Source: Candidatus Sulfotelmatobacter sp. (GTDB lineage Bacteria > Acidobacteriota > Terriglobia > Terriglobales > Acidobacteriaceae). Taken from it: a stretch of 5,340 nt of DNA. The position numbers were made by a program, and so were the translations under genes. Location: the NCBI GenBank assembly GCA_030045935.1, contig JASIEN010000659.1, forward strand, positions 1-5,340, read 5' to 3'. Shown here one piece after another: positions 1 to 4,881 of this stretch (the first letter of the stretch is position 1; each line of letters begins with the position of its first letter). The notes under the pieces were generated by a model that saw only the letters and a program-made list of their open reading frames with translations, did not search any database and was not told the origin of the DNA.

Positions 1-1
1 G

Positions 2-1132
2 ATGGAGACCGAAATCAATCTCCCGTTCATTACGGCCGATGCCAGCGGTCCGAAGCACCTGGTGAAGAAGTTGACGCGGGCCAAGCTGGAAGGGATGGTG
101 GAGGACATCATCCAGAAGTCGGTTGGGCCCTGCAAGCAGTGCATGAAAGATGCGCAGGTCGACGCCAGCAAGATCAACGAAGTCGTGCTGGTCGGCGGAC
201 AGACCCGCATGCCGCGCATTCAGCAGCTGGTGAAGGAGCTGTTCGGCAAGGAAGGTCACAAGGGCGTGAACCCTGATGAAGTCGTGGCGGTTGGCGCGGC
301 GATTCAGGGCGGCGTGCTGGCAGGCGAGGTGAAAGACCTGCTGCTGCTGGATGTGACTCCGCTGTCTTTGTCGATTGAGACGCTGGGCGGAGTTTCGACG
401 CCGATGATTCCGCGCAACACGACGATTCCGACTAAGAAGACGGAAACGTTCTCGACCGCGGCTGATAATCAGACGTCAGTTGAGGTGCATGTGCTGCAAG
501 GCGAGCGCCCGATGGCGGCGCAGAACCGCACTCTGGGCAAGTTCCACCTGACCGGGATTCCACCGGCTCCGCGTGGCGTGCCGCAGATCGAGGTGACGTT
601 CGACATCGATGCCAACGGCATTCTGAACGTGACCGCAAAAGATACGGCCACGGGCAAGGACCAGAAGATTACCATTACGTCGTCTTCAGGCCTGTCGAAG
701 GAAGAGGTCGAGCGCATGGCGAAAGAGGCCGAATCGCACTCCGCCGAAGACAAGGCGCAGCGTGAGTCGATCGAAGCCAAGAACCAGCTCGACAGCATGG
801 TGTATCAGATCGAAAAGATGCTGAGAGAGTCGGGCGACAAGATTTCCGGCTCGGATCGCGGCGACGTGGAGAACTCGCTGGCCGACGCGAAGAAGGCGCT
901 CGAGTCGAACGACAAAGCGCAGATGGATCGTGCTCGCGAGAACCTGACCAAGGCTTCGCACAAGCTGGCCGAAGAGATGTACAAGGCGGCGCAGTCGAAG
1001 GGCGGCGCGGGTGGTCCAGGGGCAGGGCCGAGCGCTGGAACGGGAGCTGATGCGGGCACGAACGGCGGTGGTCAGAAGAAAGATGAAGGCGTGATCGACG
1101 CTGAATACGTGGATGTGGAAGACAAGAAGTAA
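2..1132 (+). CDS. dnaK: Molecular chaperone DnaK (Hsp70), 5'-truncated by window edge
   Basis: Cytosolic ATP-dependent Hsp70 chaperone; it binds and releases unfolded polypeptides under control of DnaJ and GrpE. Only the last 376 residues are present. The reading frame is open to the window edge, and aligning the linker to E. coli DnaK (its D393) puts residue 1 here near E. coli residue 277, so the methionine at base 2 is internal. Visible in order: the end of the nucleotide-binding domain with VGGQTRMP (residues 64-71) and NPDEVVAVGAA (90-100); the interdomain linker DLLLLDVTPLSL (112-123); the beta-sandwich substrate-binding domain (about 124-230) with HVLQGER and the conserved GIPPAPRGVPQIEVTFDID stretch; the helical lid (about 231-331); a Gly/Ala-rich tail; and the acidic terminus ending VIDAEYVDVEDKK. 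The implied full length of about 650 residues is normal. Oddity: a CKQC pair at residues 44-47. dnaJ follows on the same strand. Identity is effectively certain. Confidence 0.98.
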   Translation: METEINLPFITADASGPKHLVKKLTRAKLEGMVEDIIQKSVGPCKQCMKDAQVDASKINEVVLVGGQTRMPRIQQLVKELFGKEGHKGVNPDEVVAVGAAIQGGVLAGEVKDLLLLDVTPLSLSIETLGGVSTPMIPRNTTIPTKKTETFSTAADNQTSVEVHVLQGERPMAAQNRTLGKFHLTGIPPAPRGVPQIEVTFDIDANGILNVTAKDTATGKDQKITITSSSGLSKEEVERMAKEAESHSAEDKAQRESIEAKNQLDSMVYQIEKMLRESGDKISGSDRGDVENSLADAKKALESNDKAQMDRARENLTKASHKLAEEMYKAAQSKGGAGGPGAGPSAGTGADAGTNGGGQKKDEGVIDAEYVDVEDKK

Positions 1133-1134
1133 GC

Positions 1135-1197
1135 TGTCATCCTGAGCGTAGCAGGTGCTTCGCGAAGGCGAAGCATCTGCGGAGTCGAAGGACCTTG
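1135..1197 (+). repeat. Interspersed TGTCATCCTGAGCG-type repeat, left copy
   Basis: This 63-bp unit begins three bases after the dnaK stop. It opens with TGTCATCCTGAGCG and closes with GTCGAAGGACCTTG. A second, inverted copy lies at 1230-1289; its reverse complement has the same opening 14 bases and matches the closing 14 with one mismatch (GTCGAATGACCTTG), while the centres differ. The shared ends with a diverged middle mark it as a member of a dispersed repeat family rather than a chance hairpin. I recall similar sequences being scattered through intergenic regions of Acidobacteria and other soil bacteria; that is memory, not a search result. Confidence 0.8.
1151..1180 (+). other. 13-bp stem-loop inside left repeat copy
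   Basis: Arms GCAGGTGCTTCGC (1151-1163) and GCGAAGCATCTGC (1168-1180) pair over 13 positions with one G-U wobble around a 4-base loop. It is stable enough to fold in the dnaK-dnaJ transcript about 20 bases past the dnaK stop. No T tract follows, so it is not a standard intrinsic terminator. Protecting the dnaK 3' end or reducing read-through into dnaJ are possible effects, both inferred. Confidence 0.7.
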
Positions 1198-1229
1198 TGT
1201 TTCGCACTTGTGACTGCTGTAAAGGAACG

Positions 1230-1289
1230 CAAGGTCATTCGACTACGTTGTCTCCCCTAACGCGGACCGCAACTTCGCTCAGGATGACA
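1230..1289 (-). repeat. Interspersed TGTCATCCTGAGCG-type repeat, right inverted copy
   Basis: This is the inverted partner of the copy at 1135-1197. Its end CGCTCAGGATGACA (1276-1289) is the exact reverse complement of 1135-1148. Bases 1230-1244 pair with 1183-1197 with a single mismatch. Together the copies could fold a roughly 155-base structure: 14 bp at the base, an imperfect middle, and a 15-bp inner stem with one mismatch around a 32-base loop (1198-1229). The centre (1245-1270) differs from the left copy, so the two are related family members and not a recent perfect duplication. Confidence 0.8.
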
Positions 1290-1334
1290 AACTTTACAAG
1301 CTGAATCCTGACAACTGATCGCTGAATGCTCTAA

Positions 1335-2570
1335 ATGGCAACTCCTCCCAAGAAAGACTATTACGAAACCCTCGGCGTAAAGAAGACCGCATCGGCCGAT
1401 GAAATTCGCAAGGCGTTTCGCAAGCTGGCGCGCAAGTACCATCCGGACGTAAATCCTGGGGACAAGGCAGCCGAAGAGAAATTCAAGGCGCTGTCAGAAG
1501 CCAACGACGTTCTCAGCGATCCCAAGAAGCGAAAGATTTACGATCAGGTCGGGTTCTATTCGGACAATATTGATCCGGCGGCGGCCGAGGCATATGCGCG
1601 CGGCGGGCCAACTGGAGCGGGCGGTTTCGGCGGCTTCCCGGGCGCGGGCGCGAGCCAGGCTGGCGGACAGGGCGTACCGTTCGACTTCAGCGGATTCGAT
1701 TTCTCGGATTTTGCGGATCAGGCGCGCTCAAGCCGGCGCGCTGGAAGCAGCGGTGGTTTTCGTGACATTTTTTCCGGAATTTTTGGCGGCGGCCGCGGCG
1801 GCGCAACAGCCGTGGAAACCGAGCCAGAAGCGGGATCAGACCTTGAATATCAGGTCAACGTGCCATTCTGGACGGCGATTCGCGGCGGCGTGATGCGCCT
1901 GAATATCACCCGGCAGGATACCTGCCCGAATTGCCACGGCCAAGGATATATCGAAGGGCCGGGGAAATGTCCTGAGTGCAACGGGACCGGCCAGATCACG
2001 CAGACGAGCGGGCGCATGAAGTTTAATGTTGCCTGCCCGCGCTGCCATGGGACCGGCAAGAACCTCACGACCTGCCCCGAATGCCACGGCGATGGGACGA
2101 TCAGCCGAACCGAGCCGCTGGAAGTTCGCATTAAGCCGGGCACGCGCGACGGGCAGCGCATCCGGCTGGCGGGCAAGGGGAATGCTGGCGTGCATGGCGG
2201 CGCTCCAGGCGATCTGTATGTGATCATTCGCACCGGAGATCACCCGATTTTTCGGCGCGACGGCGACGACATTTACCTGACTGTCCCGGTCACCGCGACC
2301 GAGGCAGCGCTGGGAGCGAAGGTCGAGGTTCCGACCATCGACGGGCGAGCGTTGCTGAAGATTCCTCCGGGGACGCAGTCGGGGCAAAAGCTGCGGCTGC
2401 GCGAAAAAGGCGTGCCCTCGGCAACCAAAGAAGGGGTGCGCGGGGATGAGATTGTCGAGGTCACGATCACGGTTCCCATGCCCCGCGATGAGCGCACGAA
2501 AGAGCTGTTGAAAGAGCTCGCCAAGCTGAATCCAGAAGATCCGCGGGCGGAGTTGTGGGGAAAGGTCTAG
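1335..2570 (+). CDS. dnaJ: Chaperone protein DnaJ (class A Hsp40 with zinc fingers)
   Basis: Co-chaperone that delivers unfolded clients to DnaK and stimulates its ATPase. The 411 residues show the class A order. The J domain (about 8-72) has the HPD motif at 36-38. A long Gly/Phe-rich linker (about 89-165) includes a repeated FDFSGFDFSDF stretch and a DIF motif at 144-146. C-terminal domain I carries four CxxCxGxG zinc motifs starting at C197, C212, C234 and C247. Domain II runs to about residue 385, followed by a short tail. E. coli DnaJ is 376 residues with zinc motifs from about 144, so most of the extra length is in the linker. The ATG is fixed by a TAA codon directly upstream in frame and by the J domain starting at residue 8; no Shine-Dalgarno sequence is visible. 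It lies 202 bp after dnaK on the same strand, consistent with a chaperone operon interrupted by repeats. A zinc-bearing CbpA-like paralogue is the only alternative, and the complete zinc domain argues for DnaJ. Confidence 0.96.
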   Translation: MATPPKKDYYETLGVKKTASADEIRKAFRKLARKYHPDVNPGDKAAEEKFKALSEANDVLSDPKKRKIYDQVGFYSDNIDPAAAEAYARGGPTGAGGFGGFPGAGASQAGGQGVPFDFSGFDFSDFADQARSSRRAGSSGGFRDIFSGIFGGGRGGATAVETEPEAGSDLEYQVNVPFWTAIRGGVMRLNITRQDTCPNCHGQGYIEGPGKCPECNGTGQITQTSGRMKFNVACPRCHGTGKNLTTCPECHGDGTISRTEPLEVRIKPGTRDGQRIRLAGKGNAGVHGGAPGDLYVIIRTGDHPIFRRDGDDIYLTVPVTATEAALGAKVEVPTIDGRALLKIPPGTQSGQKLRLREKGVPSATKEGVRGDEIVEVTITVPMPRDERTKELLKELAKLNPEDPRAELWGKV

Positions 2571-2600
2571 TTTCGAATCGGGACTCAACTGCAATATTTA

Positions 2601-2625
2601 CCACGGATTGCACGGGGTATCACGG
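2601..2625 (+). repeat. CACGG-unit repeat, half element upstream of GxxExxY gene
   Basis: Three CACGG units start at 2602, 2611 and 2621 (spacings 9 and 10 bp), all in the same orientation; no inverted units follow. The 25-bp stretch 2601-2625 matches the reverse complement of 3101-3125 at 18 of 25 positions, with all three CACGG units and both spacings conserved. It therefore forms the left side of an inverted pair around the gene at 2647. It lies 31 bases after the dnaJ stop and ends 21 bases before the next start codon, so it is in that gene's leader. Confidence 0.75.
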
Positions 2626-2646
2626 GTTTTGTGATATGCAGATCGG

Positions 2647-3066
2647 ATGGCTGCCCGCGCTTCACTCCTCAAGCCCGTTCGAGTCAACGAAATCTCCGGC
2701 GATATCGTCTCTTCCGCCATGCATGTGCATGCCGTGCTTGGACCTGGTTTGCTGGAGAGCACCTATCTCGCTTGCCTTGCCCATGAGCTAAGGAAGCGCG
2801 GACATCGAGTCGCCACCCAGGTTGGACTGCCCGTGATATACGACGGAGAAAAGATCGAGCTTGGCTACCGCATCGACCTTATTGTTGAAGGCACGGTCAT
2901 CGTCGAAGTCAAAAGCGTCGAGGCGATCCATCCGGTGCATCAGGCGCAGATGCTCTCTTACATGCGGCTCAGCGGTATCGGAGTCGGCTTACTGATCAAT
3001 TTCAACGTGCGAAGTTTGCGCGATGGGATCAAACGACTGGTCGATGGCGATAGTTGGGAGAAGTGA
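2647..3066 (+). CDS. GxxExxY family protein (PD-(D/E)XK nuclease-like)
   Basis: Small cytosolic protein of 139 residues, the usual size for the GxxExxY family (Pfam PDDEXK_3 group), whose function is not established. The signature is G34-L-L-E37-S-T-Y40 within the LGPGLLESTY stretch. The nuclease-like core is visible: D77 in YRIDLIV, then E87-V-K89 on the next strand (the D...ExK metal site), then Q101-M-L-S-Y105, the QxxxY motif of RecB-type nucleases. All putative catalytic residues are present, so it looks intact. The ATG at 2647 is the first possible start, because an in-frame TGA lies at 2632-2634; its ribosome binding site is weak. There is no signal peptide or membrane segment. The gene sits exactly between inverted CACGG repeats (2601-2625 and 3101-3125), suggesting a small self-contained cassette inserted after dnaJ. 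Family assignment is strong; DNA cleavage activity is inferred from motifs only. Confidence 0.9.
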   Translation: MAARASLLKPVRVNEISGDIVSSAMHVHAVLGPGLLESTYLACLAHELRKRGHRVATQVGLPVIYDGEKIELGYRIDLIVEGTVIVEVKSVEAIHPVHQAQMLSYMRLSGIGVGLLINFNVRSLRDGIKRLVDGDSWEK

Positions 3067-3070
3067 TTCA

Positions 3071-3125
3071 CCACGGGGATCACGGGGTAATGGGAGCAGG
3101 CCGTGTGACTCCGTGATCCCCGTGG
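3071..3125 (+). repeat. CACGG-unit palindromic repeat downstream of GxxExxY gene
   Basis: A perfect 15-bp inverted repeat, CCACGGGGATCACGG (3071-3085) and its reverse complement (3111-3125). It extends inward by three more pairs including one G-U, giving an 18-bp stem around a 19-base loop. Units are CACGG at 3072 and 3081, and CCGTG at 3101, 3111 and 3120, so nearest neighbours are 9-10 bp apart and the gap across the centre is 20 bp. It starts four bases after the GxxExxY stop codon. No T tract follows, so it is not a canonical terminator, though the stem could protect the mRNA 3' end. Confidence 0.85.
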
Positions 3126-3246
3126 CCGACTTCGTTACCTCCGTACCAGCCCGCCCGCTTACAAAAATTTTCGAGAATCTTCACATTTTTCTTGCATCCT
3201 GCAGAATTTGCCGTAATCTCACACTTGCGAACTAACTCCAGCGGAA

Positions 3247-3272
3247 TTTCCGGAATTTAAACAAACCGGAAA
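3247..3272. promoter_or_regulatory. Possible operator-like inverted repeat upstream of permease
   Basis: TTTCCGG (3247-3253) and CCGGAAA (3266-3272) are exact 7-bp inverted repeats around a 12-base AT-only-but-one spacer, 50 bases before the GTG start of the permease. The spacing between half-site centres is about two helical turns (19 bp), as for some dimeric regulators. The left half also overlaps a TTCCGGAA palindrome and a GGAATTT duplication. No convincing -35/-10 pair is visible nearby. The rest of 3126-3322 holds no supportable gene. Low confidence; short symmetries like this occur by chance. Confidence 0.25.
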
Positions 3273-3309
3273 GCTCGAGCAACGCTTCAAACGAAGCCAG
3301 CCACGCTGC

Positions 3310-3340
3310 GGAGTAGCTGAGAGTGAGTCGCTTGAGGAGG
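3310..3340 (+). promoter_or_regulatory. Competing ribosome binding sites at the permease start
   Basis: GGAG at 3310-3313 stands 9 bases before GTG 3323. A stronger AGGAGG at 3335-3340 stands 12 bases before an in-frame TTG at 3353, which is slightly too far for the ideal. An in-frame TAG at 3314-3316 rules out anything earlier than 3323. The GTG is used here, but the TTG would give a protein 10 residues shorter and lose only a basic N-terminal tail. Confidence 0.45.
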
Positions 3341-4762
3341 AAGCCATCGAAATTGGCAACAGCTAGCGCCCCGCGTCGACAACTCGCAAATCCCCTACCT
3401 CTCGCCGCAGTCCCCAACCGCAAGAAATTCGTCAGGCTCACCTTGTGGCCCTTAGTCGCCGCCACCTTCTTTATGGTGTCGGGCGGAACCTACGGCACCG
3501 AAGACATTATTCATGGCGCCGGATATGGCCGCGGCATTCTGATTCTGCTGCTCACACCGCTGCTATGGAGCCTGCCTACCGCCTTCATGATTGGCGAGCT
3601 TTCAAGCGCGCTGCCATTTGAAGGCGGCTATTACGCCTGGGTGCGCCGCGCCATGGGCAATTTCTGGGGATTCCAGGAGGCCTGGCTCTCGTTGGTGGCG
3701 TCGATTTTCGACATGGCGATCTACCCCACACTGTTCGTGGCGTACCTGACGCGCATGTTCCCGTATTTCCAGCAAGGAAATCGCGGGTGGTGGGTCGCGC
3801 TGGGCGTGGTGGTGGTCTGTGCGCTGCTGAACATTGCTGGCGTTAAAGTTGTTTCGATGACTTCGCTCTGGCTGTTCCTCGCGCTGTCGGCTCCGTTTGT
3901 GGCGGTTGTGCTGCTGGCGCCCTTCAAGCTCGGTGCACTGGCCAACGCGGTCACGAAACCTACTACTTCTACCGTAGACATCCTGGGCGGGCTGCTCATC
4001 TGCATGTGGAATTACATGGGATGGGACAATGCCTCGACCATCGCCACTGAAGTGGAGCGTCCGCAGCGGACGTATCCGCGGGCCATGCTGGTCGCGGTCA
4101 GCATCGTCGCCTTGAGCTATGTTCTGCCGTTTGCGGCAATGTGGGCGACTGGGTTGAAGCCGACAGCGTGGGAGACCGGGTCGTGGGCGGATATTGCCGG
4201 GTTGCTGGGTGGTCCGCTGCTCCGGGTGGGCGTTGTACTTGGAGGCATGATTAGCGGCTTTGGCATGTTTAACGCTCTGGTTATGAGCTACTCTCGTTTG
4301 CCGCTCGCTATGTCACAAGATGGAATGCTGCCGAAGGTATTCGGCAAGCTACATCCGAAATCGAGGGCGCCATGGGTCGCCATTTCGGCGTTGGCCGTCG
4401 GCTGGGCGATGTGCCTGGGCCTTGGGTTTGCCCGGCTGGTGACGCTGGACATCCTGCTTTACGGGGCGAGCCTTTTGCTGGAGTTTGCGGCTCTGGCCGT
4501 CCTGCGCCTGCGCGAACCGGAACTGCCGCGGCCTTTCCGTGTGCCGGGAGGCTTGCTCGGCGCGGTTGCCATCGGCATTCCGCCTATCTTGCTCCTCGGC
4601 TTTTCGGTCATCCGTAGCGAACATGAGTCGGTGCTGGGAATGAGTTCGTTCGCCTTCGGCATGATTCTGATCGTGGCGGGATTTGTGGCGTACGTAGTCA
4701 ATCATGCCCTTAAGCCGCAGGGGTGGGCTGTCCAGGAACAAAAGCCAGAACCGGTGGCATAG
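3323..4762 (+). CDS. APC-superfamily permease, plant PUT/PHS-like (polyamine or amino acid)
   Basis: Inner-membrane secondary transporter of the amino acid-polyamine-organocation superfamily, expected to import its substrate with a cation. The 479 residues carry a basic cytosolic N-terminus (1-40) and about 12 hydrophobic helices. Motifs match the polyamine:H+ symporter (PHS, plant PUT/LAT) branch: SGGTYGTED at 53-61 in the unwound first helix, LWSLPTAF at 81-88, ELSSALPFEGGYYAW at 92-106, GFQEAW at 116-121, a D130-M-A-I-Y-P135 stretch followed by LFVAYL, WNYMGWDNASTIATEVERP at 229-247 in helix 6, and SRLPLAMSQDGMLP at 324-337. Plant transporters of this group have closely similar SGGPxGxED, YPxLFxxYL and WNxxxWDxxSTxxxEV patterns. 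Substrate is inferred from this resemblance only; polyamines, a basic or neutral amino acid, or another amine are all possible. It stands alone between non-coding repeats, so it is probably a single-gene transcription unit. The start could be GTG 3323 or TTG 3353. Confidence 0.9.
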   Translation: MSRLRRKPSKLATASAPRRQLANPLPLAAVPNRKKFVRLTLWPLVAATFFMVSGGTYGTEDIIHGAGYGRGILILLLTPLLWSLPTAFMIGELSSALPFEGGYYAWVRRAMGNFWGFQEAWLSLVASIFDMAIYPTLFVAYLTRMFPYFQQGNRGWWVALGVVVVCALLNIAGVKVVSMTSLWLFLALSAPFVAVVLLAPFKLGALANAVTKPTTSTVDILGGLLICMWNYMGWDNASTIATEVERPQRTYPRAMLVAVSIVALSYVLPFAAMWATGLKPTAWETGSWADIAGLLGGPLLRVGVVLGGMISGFGMFNALVMSYSRLPLAMSQDGMLPKVFGKLHPKSRAPWVAISALAVGWAMCLGLGFARLVTLDILLYGASLLLEFAALAVLRLREPELPRPFRVPGGLLGAVAIGIPPILLLGFSVIRSEHESVLGMSSFAFGMILIVAGFVAYVVNHALKPQGWAVQEQKPEPVA

Positions 4763-4770
4763 CAACTTCT

Positions 4771-4846
4771 TTGGCCACAGATCGGCACGGATTTGCACGG
4801 ATTTGTTTTCTTGATCCGTGGAACGCTGTGACGGTCCGTGGCCAAG
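4771..4846 (+). repeat. CACGG-unit repeat with six units on an exact 10-bp phase
   Basis: Forward units CACAG (4776), CACGG (4786) and CACGG (4796) are followed by inverted units CCGTG (4816), CTGTG (4826) and CCGTG (4836). Every start is a multiple of 10 bp from the others, including the 20-bp step across the centre. The outer ends TTGGCCAC (4771-4778) and GTGGCCAA (4838-4845) are perfect inverted repeats. An inner stem CACGGAT/ATCCGTG (4796-4802, 4814-4820) closes an 11-base loop. GCACGGATTT is repeated in tandem at 4785-4804. It is the third member of the family in this window and the most regular. Confidence 0.85.
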
Positions 4847-4856
4847 TTGTTTTTTT
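4771..4856 (+). terminator. Probable intrinsic terminator of the permease gene, built from the repeat
   Basis: The outer 8-bp GC-rich stem of the repeat (TTGGCCAC/GTGGCCAA, with further pairs inside) is followed after four bases by a run of seven T (4850-4856). The structure begins eight bases after the permease stop. The stem is long and interrupted rather than a compact hairpin, so efficiency is uncertain, but the T run in the right place makes termination plausible. Confidence 0.5.
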
Positions 4857-4869
4857 GCTATAAATGGGT

Positions 4870-4874
4870 GAGGG
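4870..4874 (+). promoter_or_regulatory. Shine-Dalgarno site that favours ATG 4882
   Basis: GAGGG lies 7 bases before ATG 4882, ideal spacing. The earlier in-frame ATG at 4864 has only a T tract and TATAA-like sequence upstream and no ribosome binding site. This decides the start of the TonB-C gene. Confidence 0.6.
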
Positions 4875-4881
4875 CGTCCCG

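Noticed and set aside
2..4. ATG at base 2 as a true translation start
   Set aside because: It aligns to the interior of the DnaK nucleotide-binding domain; the gene begins outside the window.
1836..2594. Long open frame on the minus strand opposite dnaJ (252 codons), with other minus-strand frames at 686-1207 and 4349-4798
   Set aside because: Each lies wholly or mostly opposite a well-conserved gene, has low-complexity Arg/Ala/Pro-rich translation with no recognisable motif, and is expected from high GC content.
2600..3126. CRISPR array or attachment-site pair formed by the CACGG repeats
   Set aside because: The units are five bases with 4-5 base gaps and no unique spacers, no cas genes are present, and no integrase or target duplication is visible.
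3192..3219. TTGCAT and TAATCT, 16 bases apart, as a promoter for the permease
   Set aside because: Each hexamer matches the sigma-70 consensus at only about three of six positions; not better than chance in an AT-richer stretch.
3023..3235. Plus-strand open frame overlapping the end of the GxxExxY gene
   Set aside because: It runs through the palindromic repeat in another frame, has no family resemblance and no ribosome binding site.
4859..4865. TATAAAT as a -10 box for the TonB-C gene
   Set aside because: No -35 is found at a suitable distance, and transcription from it would start inside the Shine-Dalgarno region of ATG 4882.
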